A stretch of 64,000 nucleotides of DNA from Mesorhizobium loti R88b. Lineage in GTDB: Bacteria; Pseudomonadota; Alphaproteobacteria; Rhizobiales; Rhizobiaceae. Position numbers and translations under genes: made by a program. Positions 8,406 to 17,254 of this stretch are shown here, piece after piece (within the stretch, counting starts at the first letter, position 1; every line of letters starts with the position of its first letter). Location: contig NZ_CP033367.1 of assembly GCF_013170845.1 (NCBI RefSeq), positions 806,001 to 870,000 on the forward strand, read 5' to 3'. The notes under the pieces were generated by a model that was given only the letters and a program-made list of their open reading frames with translations, was not told the DNA's origin and did no database searches.

Positions 8406-9854
8406 ATGACAGCAGTTTCGGAACAGGCGCCGGCCAACAGGCTGCGCAAGAACAGTCTTGGCGTCGGCGCCATCACCTTCATGGTGATCTCGGCAGCCGC
8501 GCCGCTGACGGCAGTGGCCGGCGGCACGCCGCTCGGCATGCTGATGGGCAATGGCGCCGGCTTTGCCGGCACCTATCTGATCGTGACCATACTGCTGCTC
8601 CTGTTCGCGGTCGGCTATGTCGCCATGTCGCGCCATGTCGGCAATGCCGGCGCCTTCTATGCCTATGCCGCGCGCGGCCTCGGCGGTCTCGCCGGCGGCG
8701 CCACGGCGCTGATCGCCATCCTGTCCTACAATGCCATGCAGATCGGCGTCATGGGCCTGCTGGGCGCCGCCACATCAGGGCTGTTCGCCGGTTGGGGCAT
8801 CAACCTGCCCTGGTGGGTGTGGAGCTTCCTCGCCATCGCCATCGTCGCCGTGCTCGGCTACCGCCAGGTCGACCTGTCGGCCAAGATCCTGACTGTGCTG
8901 GTTCTCTGCGAATACGCCGTGGTGCTGATCCTCGATTTGACCATCCTCAAGACCGGCGGCGACAGCGGCCTGTCGGCCGCCCCGTTCAGTTGGAGCCAGA
9001 TCACGTCTGGCGCGCCGGCGATCGCCATCCTGTTCTGCTTCGCCGCCTTCATCGGCTTCGAGGCGACGACGATCTATGCCGAGGAGGCCCGCGACCCGAA
9101 GGTCACCATTCCGCGCGCCACCTATTTCTCGGTGCTGCTGATCGGCGTCTTCTACATGGTCACGGCCTGGCTGATGGCGGTTGGCGCCGGTGTCGACAAA
9201 TTGCTGCCGGCGCTGCAGGGCCTGCAGGACCCGACGACCTTCCTGTTCGGCCTGTCCGACCGTTATGCCGGCACGCTGCTCACGCATGCGATGAGCATTC
9301 TGTTCGTGTCGAGCCTGTTTGCCGGCGTGCTGGCGTTCCACAATGCGGTTGCTCGCTACATCTATGTCTCGGGCCGCGAGAAGCTGTTGCCGCAGTCAAT
9401 CGGCGTGACGCATCCGGCGCACCAGAGCCCGCATGTCGCCTCAGTGATCCAGAGCGTGCTGGCGGCTGTCGTCGTCGGGCTGTTCGCCGTGCTCGGCCTC
9501 GATCCGGTGCTGGCGCTGTTCTCCTGGCTGACCAATGTCGCGACGCTCGGCGTCATCGTCATGATGGCGGTGGCCTCGCTTGCAGTGGTGATGTACTTCC
9601 GCGCAAATCCATCGGCGCAGGAGAATGCGGTGAAGACCACCATCCTGCCTGGGCTGACCTTCATCGCCTTCGTCGTTATCATCTACCTGATCGTCATCAA
9701 TTTCGGCAGCCTGTCGGGAGCCGGCGGCTTCCTCGGCGTGTTCCTGCCGGGGCTGGTGCTGATTGCCGCCGTGGTCGGGCTGCTGCTGGCCGCCGCCTTG
9801 AAGAACCGCGACCCGGTCGCCTACGAAAGCCTCGGTGTGCCACTGAAGGATTGA
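8406..9854 (+). CDS. APC-family amino acid/amine permease
   Basis: A 482-residue inner-membrane transporter with about 12 hydrophobic segments. The first carries the APC hallmark SLGVGAITFMVISAAAPLTA, and the sixth has the FIGFEATTIYAEEARDP motif just before a cytoplasmic loop. The start is the ATG at 8406, preceded by GGAGGG. It heads a rightward pair with an aldehyde dehydrogenase and is divergent from the IclR operon. It most likely imports the amino acid or amine that the cluster degrades; the substrate cannot be read from sequence. Confidence 0.9.
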   Translation: MTAVSEQAPANRLRKNSLGVGAITFMVISAAAPLTAVAGGTPLGMLMGNGAGFAGTYLIVTILLLLFAVGYVAMSRHVGNAGAFYAYAARGLGGLAGGATALIAILSYNAMQIGVMGLLGAATSGLFAGWGINLPWWVWSFLAIAIVAVLGYRQVDLSAKILTVLVLCEYAVVLILDLTILKTGGDSGLSAAPFSWSQITSGAPAIAILFCFAAFIGFEATTIYAEEARDPKVTIPRATYFSVLLIGVFYMVTAWLMAVGAGVDKLLPALQGLQDPTTFLFGLSDRYAGTLLTHAMSILFVSSLFAGVLAFHNAVARYIYVSGREKLLPQSIGVTHPAHQSPHVASVIQSVLAAVVVGLFAVLGLDPVLALFSWLTNVATLGVIVMMAVASLAVVMYFRANPSAQENAVKTTILPGLTFIAFVVIIYLIVINFGSLSGAGGFLGVFLPGLVLIAAVVGLLLAAALKNRDPVAYESLGVPLKD

Positions 9855-9916
9855 GCGAAATATCTGGGCGGCGTACCAAGCCGCCCAGCAAAGACCCCAC
9901 TTGAAATGAGAAGATC

Positions 9917-11404
9917 ATGATCGTTAAAAATGCCATCGACACGCTGCGCAAGACGGAGATCGGCACGCGCGCCCTGTTCATCGATGGCGTGCAGGCCGAG
10001 GCAACGAGCGGCGCGACGCTGCCTGTCATTTCGCCGATCGATGGCCGCGCCTTCGCCAGCATCGCCGACGGCAATGCCGCCGATGTCGACCGCGCGGTGA
10101 AATCGGCGCGCAAGGCATTCGAGAAGGGCTCGTGGTCGCGGGCCACCCCCACCTTTCGCAAGAAGGTGCTGACCAGGCTCGCCGAGCTCATCGAAAAACA
10201 TGTCGACGAACTGGCCGTGCTCGGCGTGCGCGACAATGGCACCGAGATCGGCATGGCCTACAAGGCCGAGCCGCTGTCGGCCGCCGGCACCATCCGCTAC
10301 TATGCCGAGGCGATCGACAAGGTCTATGGCGAGATCGCGCCGACGGCCGACAATGTGCTGGGGCTGATCCACAAGGAGCCGCTTGGCGTCGTCGGCGTCG
10401 TCGTGCCGTGGAATTTCCCGCTGATGATCGGCGCCTGGAAGATCGCGCCGGCGCTGGCCGCCGGCAATTGCGTGGTGGTCAAGCCGCCGGAAATCGCCTC
10501 GCTGACCCTGCTGCGGCTGGCGGAACTGGCGGCCGAAGCCGGGCTCCCCGCCGGCGTGCTCAATGTCGTCACCGGCCGCGGCGCCGTCACCGGCGAGGCG
10601 CTCGGCCTGCATATGGATGTCGATGCCATTGCCTTCACCGGCTCGGGGCCGGTCGGCCGGCGGCTGCTCGAGTACTCGGCCCGCTCCAACCTGAAGCGCG
10701 TTTTCCTCGAACTCGGCGGCAAGTCGCCCAACATCGTCTTTGCCGATGCACCTGATTTGAAGCAGGCGGCGGTCGTCTCGGCCAATGGCATTTTCCGCAA
10801 TTCCGGCCAGGTCTGCGTCGCCGGTTCACGCCTGCTCGTCCAGGCTTCGGTCTATGATCGGTTCATGGACGAACTGCTCTCGGCGACCACGCGGCTCAAG
10901 GTCGGCGACCCGCTCGATCTCAAGACCGATGTCGGCGCGGTGTCGAGCGCGGAGCAGTTGGACAAGAATCTCGGCTTCGTCGCCAAGGCCAGGGAAGAAG
11001 GCGCAAGGCTGGTCACCGGCGGCGACCGGATCCTGGCCGAGACCGGCGGCAGCTACATGGCGCCGACGATCTTCGAGAATGTGACTGAGGATATGCAGCT
11101 CGCCCGCGAAGAGGTCTTCGGACCGGTGCTCGGCGTGATGCGTTTCGACACCGAGGAGGAGGCTGTGCGGCTTGCCAATTCGACCGTCTATGGGCTTGCC
11201 TCAGCCGTGTGGACATCAAACCTCTCCACCGCACACCGCATGGTGCGCGCCATCCATGCCGGCGTCGTCCACGTCAACACCTATGGCGGCGCCGACATCA
11301 CCGTGCCGCTCGGCGGCGTCAAGCAGTCCGGCTTCGGCCGCGACAAGTCGCTGCACGCGCTGGAGAAATATCAGGAGCTGAAGACCGCCTGGATAGCGCT
11401 TTGA
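9917..11404 (+). CDS. NAD(P)-dependent aldehyde dehydrogenase
   Basis: A 495-residue ALDH with all catalytic features: PWNFPL for the cofactor pocket, FTGSGPVGR in the Rossmann loop, general base E265 in LELGGKSP, and nucleophile C300 in NSGQVCVAGSR. The C-terminal VPLGGVKQSGFGRDK is typical of betaine-aldehyde and gamma-aminobutyraldehyde dehydrogenases. It lies 62 bases after the permease. In this cluster it would oxidise the aldehyde made by the phospho-lyase-like or aminotransferase enzyme. The exact substrate is unknown. Confidence 0.9.
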   Translation: MIVKNAIDTLRKTEIGTRALFIDGVQAEATSGATLPVISPIDGRAFASIADGNAADVDRAVKSARKAFEKGSWSRATPTFRKKVLTRLAELIEKHVDELAVLGVRDNGTEIGMAYKAEPLSAAGTIRYYAEAIDKVYGEIAPTADNVLGLIHKEPLGVVGVVVPWNFPLMIGAWKIAPALAAGNCVVVKPPEIASLTLLRLAELAAEAGLPAGVLNVVTGRGAVTGEALGLHMDVDAIAFTGSGPVGRRLLEYSARSNLKRVFLELGGKSPNIVFADAPDLKQAAVVSANGIFRNSGQVCVAGSRLLVQASVYDRFMDELLSATTRLKVGDPLDLKTDVGAVSSAEQLDKNLGFVAKAREEGARLVTGGDRILAETGGSYMAPTIFENVTEDMQLAREEVFGPVLGVMRFDTEEEAVRLANSTVYGLASAVWTSNLSTAHRMVRAIHAGVVHVNTYGGADITVPLGGVKQSGFGRDKSLHALEKYQELKTAWIAL

Positions 11405-11647
11405 GGACCCGCCGGGCTTTCTGAGAATGTGACCCACGCGATACGCCTCGGATCGCAGTGCGACAGCGCCGCGGTCGATCCCGTGCGTCTTGTGCTCCCG
11501 CCCTTCAGATTTTTGAGAGAATATTCCCGGCTTTGCCGAGAACGGCGAAACACGTTCTTTGATAAAATCGATAGAATTTCTGATGATGTGACCAAGCCTA
11601 GGCAATCCGCCCTTGCTGCCATGACTTCACAACTGCAGAGATCGAAC

Positions 11648-12502
11648 ATGACTGACTTGAACAACACTTTGCCATCTTCCCTTTGGTCAACCATCAACCG
11701 GCGCGGCAGCCTTGCTCTGCTGTTCGCCTCGGCCGTGGCGATCGGCAGCCTGATGGCGCCGCATGCGTCCTTCGCCGAAGACAAGAAGGCAATCAAGGTC
11801 GGCATCATCAGCGGCGAGGACGAGGATGTGTGGCGCGTCGTGGTTGCGCAGGCCGCGGAAAAGGGCCTGACCATCGAGACCGTGGTGTTCAACGACTACA
11901 CCCAGCCCAATGAAGCGCTGGAGCGCGGCGAGATCGACGCCAACGCCTTCCAGCACCAGCCCTATCTCGACAACCAGATCAAGACGCAGGGCTATCACAT
12001 CGTGCGGGTCGGCTATACCGGCGTCTGGCCGATCGGCCTCTACTCGAAGAAATACACGAAGGTCGCCGACCTGCCGGAAGGCGCCGTCATCGGCGTGCCG
12101 AACGACCCGTCCAATGAAGGCCGGGCGCTGCGCGTGCTGCAGAACGAAGGCGTGATCAAGCTAAGGGATGGCACCGGCATTCTGGCCACCACCGCCGACA
12201 TCGCCGAGAATGCGAAGAGGGTGCAGATCAAGGAACTCGACGCCGGCATCGTCGGCCGCTCGGTCGAGGATCTCGACGCCGCCGTGGTCAACACCGACTG
12301 GGCGCTGAAAAGCGGGCTGACGCCGGACAACCGCATCGCGCAGGAACCGATCGCTGACAATCCCTACCGCAACTTCATCGCGGTGAAGGTCGGCAATGAG
12401 AACGAGGCCTGGGTGAAGACGCTGGTGGCTTCGTACCAGAATGACGCGGTGAAGGCCGAGTTCGACAAGGTCTACAAGGGCACCGGCCTCAGCGCCTATT
12501 GA
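11648..12502 (+). CDS. metQ: Methionine ABC transporter substrate-binding protein
   Basis: A 284-residue NlpA/MetQ-family binding protein that captures methionine in the periplasm for MetN-MetI. Family signatures visible are IKVGIISGEDE, NAFQHQPYLD and VVNTDWAL. The N-terminus (arginine pair, hydrophobic stretch, PHASFAED) looks like a signal peptidase I signal. No lipobox cysteine is visible, whereas many MetQ proteins are lipoproteins. The gene heads metQ-metN-metI, an order different from E. coli metNIQ. The 243 bases upstream show no recognisable SAM riboswitch. Confidence 0.92.
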   Translation: MTDLNNTLPSSLWSTINRRGSLALLFASAVAIGSLMAPHASFAEDKKAIKVGIISGEDEDVWRVVVAQAAEKGLTIETVVFNDYTQPNEALERGEIDANAFQHQPYLDNQIKTQGYHIVRVGYTGVWPIGLYSKKYTKVADLPEGAVIGVPNDPSNEGRALRVLQNEGVIKLRDGTGILATTADIAENAKRVQIKELDAGIVGRSVEDLDAAVVNTDWALKSGLTPDNRIAQEPIADNPYRNFIAVKVGNENEAWVKTLVASYQNDAVKAEFDKVYKGTGLSAY

Positions 12503-12585
12503 TCCGACCGGTTCGAGAGCAAATGCGGTCCGCGCCTGAGCGCGGGCCGCAATTGCGTTTTCAGATGGCGAGAACAGGGAACCGC

Positions 12586-13683
12586 ATGAACCAGCATATA
12601 ACGGCGTCCCAGGAGATTGCCGATCCGACCCACGCCCAGCCCGACGCGTCGCAGGACGTGGTGCGGCTTGTCGACCTGAAGCGCCGCTTTGGGGCCACGC
12701 CGGCGATCGATGGCATCTCGCTGACGGTGCGCAAGGGCGAGATCCTCGGCATTATCGGCCGCAGCGGCGCCGGCAAATCGACGCTGATCCGCTGCCTGAA
12801 CGGGCTGGAGCGTCCCGATTCCGGCGAGGTGTTCATCGAGGGCCGCGAGATCAGCCGGCTCGGCGAGCGCGACCTGCAGCCGCTGCGACGGCGCATCGGC
12901 ATGATCTTCCAGCATTTCAACCTGTTGTCGGCCAAGACGGTCGAGGACAATGTGGCGCTGCCGCTGAAGATCGAGGGCCGGCCTAAGGCGGAGCGGCTGG
13001 CGCGGGCCGCCGAACTGCTCGATCTCGTTGGCCTGTCGGAGAAGGCCAAGGCCTATCCGGCATCGCTGTCGGGCGGCCAGAAGCAGCGCGTCGGCATTGC
13101 CCGGGCGCTGGCCGCGCGCCCGGCGCTGCTGCTGTCTGACGAGGCGACATCGGCGCTCGATCCGGAGACGACACGCTCCATTCTCTCACTGCTGAAAGAC
13201 ATCAACCGGCAGCTTGGCCTGACCATCCTGTTGATCACCCACGAGATGGAGGTGATCCGCTCGATCGCCGACCGCGTGGCGGTGATCGACGCCGGACGCA
13301 TTGTCGAGCAAGGGCCGGTCTGGTCGGTGTTTGCCGACCCACAATCGGACATTACGCGTAGCCTGCTCGGCGCCATCCGGCCGCAACTGCCGGCCGATCT
13401 GGCGGCGCGGCTGCTGCCGGCGGCCGGCCCGGAGACGATCCTGCGCGTCGATGTTGCCGGCGAGGCCGCACGGGCACCGCTGCTCTCCGACCTCGCAGCC
13501 ACGGTGCCTGGGCCATTCCGCCTTGTTCATGGCGGCATCGACCATATCCAGCAGCAGCCTGTCGGCACGCTGTTCCTGTCCATCCCCGGCAGCGATGCAA
13601 GGCATCTCGCCGAGGTGATGACATTCCTGAAATCCCGCCAGGCGCGGGTGGAGGTGCTTGGCCATGTCGCCGATTCTGTTTGA
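12586..13683 (+). CDS. metN: Methionine ABC transporter ATP-binding protein
   Basis: A 365-residue ABC ATPase: Walker A GRSGAGKST, Q-loop FQHFNLL, signature LSGGQKQR, Walker B ALLLSDEATSALD and switch histidine in LLITHEME. About 100 residues follow the nucleotide-binding domain and form the ferredoxin-like NIL regulatory domain, which in MetN proteins binds methionine and causes trans-inhibition. I chose the ATG at 12586 (AGGGA upstream); earlier in-frame ATGs exist at 12565 and before. The 3' end overlaps metI by 20 bases. Confidence 0.93.
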   Translation: MNQHITASQEIADPTHAQPDASQDVVRLVDLKRRFGATPAIDGISLTVRKGEILGIIGRSGAGKSTLIRCLNGLERPDSGEVFIEGREISRLGERDLQPLRRRIGMIFQHFNLLSAKTVEDNVALPLKIEGRPKAERLARAAELLDLVGLSEKAKAYPASLSGGQKQRVGIARALAARPALLLSDEATSALDPETTRSILSLLKDINRQLGLTILLITHEMEVIRSIADRVAVIDAGRIVEQGPVWSVFADPQSDITRSLLGAIRPQLPADLAARLLPAAGPETILRVDVAGEAARAPLLSDLAATVPGPFRLVHGGIDHIQQQPVGTLFLSIPGSDARHLAEVMTFLKSRQARVEVLGHVADSV

Positions 13684-14320
13684 GCTTTTGCTGCGCTCGA
13701 TCTGGGAGACAATCCTGATGACGGCCGCCTCCGGCCTCATCTCGCTGGTCTTCGGCCTGCCGCTCGGCCTGGCCTTGATATCAACCGAACGCGGCGGCAT
13801 TGCCGAAAGCCTGTGGGTCAACCGCGCGCTCGGCGCCGTCATCAACGGCTTCCGCTCGGTGCCGTTCATCATCTTGCTGGTGGCGCTGATCCCACTGACG
13901 CGGCTGATCGTCGGCACCTCGATCGGCACCTGGGCGGCCATCGTGCCGCTGTCGATCGCCGCCACGCCCTATTACGCGCGCATCGCCGAAGTGTCGCTGC
14001 GCGAGGTCGATAAAGGCCTGATCGAGGCGGCGCGCGCCATGGGCGGCAACCGCTGGACGATCATCCGCGAAGTGCTGGTGCCGGAAGCCCTGCCCGGCAT
14101 CGTCGCCGGCTTCACGGTGACACTGGTGACGCTGATCGGCGCCTCGGCGATGGCCGGGGCGATCGGCGCCGGCGGCCTCGGAGACCTGGCCATCCGCTAT
14201 GGCTACCAGCGGTTCGAGACCTCGGTGATGGTGGCGGTGGTGATCGTGCTGATCATCCTGGTCTGCGGTATCCAGTGGGTGGGGGACCGGCTGGTGGCGC
14301 GGCTGGACAGGCGGGGGTGA
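13664..14320 (+). CDS. metI: Methionine ABC transporter permease
   Basis: A 218-residue inner-membrane permease of the MetI family with about five hydrophobic segments. The EAA loop, where the ATPase docks, reads EAARAMGGNRWTIIREVLVPEALPGI. The ATG at 13664 lies inside the end of metN (20-base overlap), so the two are coupled. With MetN and MetQ it completes a D/L-methionine importer. Confidence 0.93.
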   Translation: MSPILFELLLRSIWETILMTAASGLISLVFGLPLGLALISTERGGIAESLWVNRALGAVINGFRSVPFIILLVALIPLTRLIVGTSIGTWAAIVPLSIAATPYYARIAEVSLREVDKGLIEAARAMGGNRWTIIREVLVPEALPGIVAGFTVTLVTLIGASAMAGAIGAGGLGDLAIRYGYQRFETSVMVAVVIVLIILVCGIQWVGDRLVARLDRRG

Positions 14321-14329
14321 GCCGGCGAG

Positions 14330-14905
14330 CTAGGCGACGATGTCTTCAATGAGAGCCTGTAGTGGTGCTTCGGACCCGCTGAAACTGTCGACCATGGCCT
14401 GGATCACCCGGTCACGGTCGAGGATATCAGCGTTGAACGTGAATCCTGCGTGCTCGGCGAGCATGGCAAGGAAAGTGAGCTGGGTACGACCATTGCCTTC
14501 GCGAAACGGATGAACGGCATTGATCTCCGCGATGATGTGCGCCAGATGCTTCGCAAAGCTGACTCTGTCAAGGTCAGCCAATCGGTCTGGATTGCCGAGT
14601 TCGCCGAACACCCTCGCCATCTCAGACGCAATGTGCTCGGGATAACAGAACCAGCTGCCGCCCTTTCCGATGCGAATGGAGCGCGGCTGACCGGCCCAGG
14701 CATACACGTCCTGGAATAGGTGCCGGTGCAGGCTGCTATAATGAGGGTAGTCCAGTTCGCCTGCCGGAAGAGGTTCGTCAGCGCGTGTCAAGAACAGAGC
14801 GAGTTCGACCTCATCGAGTTCGGTCTGGTCGCGGATGTCAAGCAGATTGATAAGCACCGTCGTGCCGGGGTAGCAGAGAGGATCGAACTCGGCGGCGTAG
14901 GCCAA
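14330..14905 (-). CDS. Fic-domain protein, probable toxin of a TA pair
   Basis: A 191-residue Fic protein. The active-site motif is intact: HPFREGNGRTQ, with catalytic His132, predicting transfer of AMP or a similar group to a target protein. The N-terminal part carries LHRHLFQDVYAWAGQPRS, the usual Fic substrate-flap region. The start is a TTG four bases after the stop of the small upstream gene, which should keep the level of Fic below that of its partner. No inhibitory S/TxxxEG helix is evident inside the protein, so inhibition should come from the partner (class I arrangement). It is convergent with metI and lower in GC than its neighbours. Confidence 0.85.
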   Translation of the reverse strand: MAYAAEFDPLCYPGTTVLINLLDIRDQTELDEVELALFLTRADEPLPAGELDYPHYSSLHRHLFQDVYAWAGQPRSIRIGKGGSWFCYPEHIASEMARVFGELGNPDRLADLDRVSFAKHLAHIIAEINAVHPFREGNGRTQLTFLAMLAEHAGFTFNADILDRDRVIQAMVDSFSGSEAPLQALIEDIVA

Positions 14906-14908
14906 CGT

Positions 14909-15115
14909 CTATTTCTTTTTGCGGATTTCTTCCTTGATGAGCGAACGCCGCTCATCACCGGACAGTCCGTGCCGCACACTATGATTGAGTACCTTAGCCA
15001 TGCGGGGCGACAGCTTCATGCCTTCGACGGCGCTGATTTTCTCGCCATGCGCTCTCGTCAGCACAAAATGACCCGTCTTGGCTGAACGGCCGATTCTTGA
15101 ACTAGGAGACTTCAT
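14909..15115 (-). CDS. Small antitoxin-like protein partnered with Fic
   Basis: A 68-residue basic protein upstream of, and four bases from, the Fic gene. It begins with an SSRIGRSAKTGHF segment of the kind seen in small rhizobial antitoxins and ends in a run of lysines. The centre contains KISAVEGMKLS. This resembles the inhibitory alpha-helix of Fic antitoxins (S/TxxxEG/N), although the spacing from Ser to Glu is one residue shorter than the consensus. I chose the ATG at 15115; an in-frame TTG lies two codons earlier. It is likely to hold the toxin silent, but that rests on position and this partial motif. Confidence 0.7.
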   Translation of the reverse strand: MKSPSSRIGRSAKTGHFVLTRAHGEKISAVEGMKLSPRMAKVLNHSVRHGLSGDERRSLIKEEIRKKK

Positions 15116-15174
15116 TCGCAAACCATATCATGGACCCGGAAAGGAAACCAAAACGATTTCCCGGTAAATCCAAG

Positions 15175-16305
15175 CTAAGCTCTCAACCTAGCCCCTTCCG
15201 GGTCGAAGAACGGCATCGGCGCCACGACCGCCCGCGTTGGCTTGCCGTCGATATCGATGCTGAGTTCGGTGCCGATGGCCGTAAACGGCAGCCGCAGATG
15301 CGCCGTCGCCAGCACCTTCCCCAGCGAATAGCCGTGGTCGCTGTAGGTGACGACACCGGCATCCTCGCCATCGGCCAGCACCCTGGCATCCGTCGCGGCC
15401 GGCTTGTCGCCGTCGAGGATCAGGCCGGTCCAGCGTTCGTCGAGGCCCTTGTCGCGGATCTTGAGCAGCGCTTCGCGGCCGATGAAATCGCCCTTGTCGA
15501 ATTTGATCCAGCGGTCGAGGCCGACATGGAACGGCGTGCGGGTCTCGTCCATGTCGATGCCATGCGCCGGATAGGCCTTTTCCAGGCCGAGCGTGAACAT
15601 CGCCAGTACGCCATAAGGCTTGAGGCCGAAGGCCGTGCCTGCCCGCATCAGCACGTCCCAGACGGAAGCCGCCTCGTCGGCCGGCACGAAGAGTTCGAAG
15701 CCGAGTTCGCCGGTCACGCCGGTGCGCGAGATCAGGACCTTTGTGCCGTTGACATGGCCTGATGTGAACGCCCAGCGTTTCAGCCCATCCAGATCGGCAT
15801 CGCCGATCATCGCCTTCAGCAGTTCGCGCGAGCGCGGGCCCTGGATGGTCGGGAAGGCGACGGCAGCGGTGATGTCGGTGACATAGGCTTTCCGCCCCTG
15901 CGCGTGATGCTGCAGCCAAGGCAGCATCTTCAGGCGATTGACCGAACCGGTGACCAGCATGAACTGTTCCGGCCCAAGCCGGAACACGGTGAGGTCGTCC
16001 ATGATGCCGCCGTCCTCGCGGCAGATGGTGGAGTAGCGGACCTGGCCGTGTTTCATCGCCGCGGCATCGTTGACGATGACATGGTTGACCAACGCCTCGG
16101 CCTCCGGCCCCTTGATGTCCATCTTGCCCATCGTGCTGAGATCCTGGACGCCGACATTCTTGCGCGTGTTCAGGTGCTCGTCGGCGATGCCGGAATAGTA
16201 TTTGGCCGAGATGAAATCGCCGCCGACCCGGCCCATGGTCGCGCCCAATCCGACGATGCTGCTATAGAAAGGGGAACGCCGCTCAGCCAAGGAAGTCTCC
16301 ATCAT
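15175..16305 (-). CDS. GcvT-like aminomethyltransferase/folate-binding protein
   Basis: A 376-residue protein of the GcvT (glycine-cleavage T) family, with a folate-binding N-terminal barrel (DLSTMGKMDIKGPEAEALVNHV, GGIMDDLTV) and the C-terminal segment that starts near LGKVLATAHL. It is not flanked by gcvH or gcvP, and no glycine riboswitch is visible, so it is probably not the housekeeping T protein. Stand-alone GcvT-like proteins occur as demethylases or C1-transfer partners. As the last gene of the hyuA-hyuB-SBP operon it may take a one-carbon unit from an N-methyl amino acid such as sarcosine; that is inference. Confidence 0.8.
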   Translation of the reverse strand: MMETSLAERRSPFYSSIVGLGATMGRVGGDFISAKYYSGIADEHLNTRKNVGVQDLSTMGKMDIKGPEAEALVNHVIVNDAAAMKHGQVRYSTICREDGGIMDDLTVFRLGPEQFMLVTGSVNRLKMLPWLQHHAQGRKAYVTDITAAVAFPTIQGPRSRELLKAMIGDADLDGLKRWAFTSGHVNGTKVLISRTGVTGELGFELFVPADEAASVWDVLMRAGTAFGLKPYGVLAMFTLGLEKAYPAHGIDMDETRTPFHVGLDRWIKFDKGDFIGREALLKIRDKGLDERWTGLILDGDKPAATDARVLADGEDAGVVTYSDHGYSLGKVLATAHLRLPFTAIGTELSIDIDGKPTRAVVAPMPFFDPEGARLRA

Positions 16306-16353
16306 AAAAAATCGGCAGCGCCAGTGGCGCCGCCGAGGTTGATAGTGCTGGGA

Positions 16354-17130
16354 TTAATTCCCGTAGACGTCGAAGGCAAAATACTTGTCGTTGATTTCCT
16401 TGTATTTTCCGTTGGCGCGCAACGCGTCTATGGCCGCATCGAACTTGTCGGCCAGTTCCTTGTTGCCCTTCTGCAGCGCGATGCCGACGCCAGGGCCATG
16501 GATGGCCGGATCGGCCGTCAGCGTGCCGAGCAGCTTGCAGCAGGCGCCATCGGGCTTCTTCAGCCATTCGGTCAGGATGATCGAGCCATCCATCATCGCA
16601 TCGAGGCGGCCATTGGCCATGTCGGTGCGGGCGTCGTCGCCGGTCGGATAGGCTTTGATGGTCGAGCCTGCATATTTCAGCTCGGCGAATTTCTGATGGA
16701 TGGTCGCGGTCTGCACGCCGAGAGCCTTACCCTTCAGATCGTCCGGCGAAGTGCCTGCAATGGTGGAATCCTTCGGCACGGCGATGGCCGGCGGCGTCTG
16801 GTAGTATTTATGGGTGAACTCGACCTTCTCGGCCCGCTCCGGCGTGATGGTGATGTTGATGATGGCGTCGAACTTGCCGGCCTGAAGTGCGGGTATAGAG
16901 CCGTCGAAATCCTGCACGATGAATTCGCAATCGGCATTCATCTGAGCGCACAGCGCCTTGCCGAGGTCGATGTCGAAGCCGCCCAGCGTGCCGTCGGCAT
17001 TGGCGTAGTTGAAGGGCGGATAGGCGCCCTCGGTGCCGATCCTGAGCTTCTTGTCCTGGGCGGAGGCTGCACCCGTGGCGAGAGCCAGGGCGACAGAGGC
17101 GGCAAGCACGAAACGACTGAAAAGACGCAT
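16354..17130 (-). CDS. Polar amino acid ABC transporter substrate-binding protein
   Basis: A 258-residue periplasmic binding protein of solute-binding family 3. It has a clear signal peptide (MRLFSRFVLAASVALALATGAASAQ) and the family signature GGFDIDLGKALC near residue 55. Other features are EGAYPPFNY at the start of the mature protein and DGSIPALQAGKFDAI. No permease or ATPase gene follows, so it must use a transporter encoded elsewhere or act alone. The ATG at 17130 directly precedes the signal peptide; longer in-frame starts would bury it. It sits between hyuB and the GcvT-like gene. Confidence 0.88.
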   Translation of the reverse strand: MRLFSRFVLAASVALALATGAASAQDKKLRIGTEGAYPPFNYANADGTLGGFDIDLGKALCAQMNADCEFIVQDFDGSIPALQAGKFDAIINITITPERAEKVEFTHKYYQTPPAIAVPKDSTIAGTSPDDLKGKALGVQTATIHQKFAELKYAGSTIKAYPTGDDARTDMANGRLDAMMDGSIILTEWLKKPDGACCKLLGTLTADPAIHGPGVGIALQKGNKELADKFDAAIDALRANGKYKEINDKYFAFDVYGN

Positions 17131-17254
17131 GTTCCAGATCCCCGTTGAGCACCAGAAGTCTACGGGCTTCCATACATGCGGCGGAGACGGAAACGACATG
17201 TCATGCGGCGATCACGGCGCGACAGGCTGTCCGCGTGACTGTGGCCGGCTTGGG

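Noticed and set aside
11405..11647. A SAM riboswitch before metQ
   Set aside because: Neither the SAM-I nor the SAM-II conserved core can be found in the leader.
15175..16305. The GcvT-like gene as the housekeeping glycine-cleavage T protein
   Set aside because: No gcvH, gcvP or glycine riboswitch nearby, and it ends the hyu operon.
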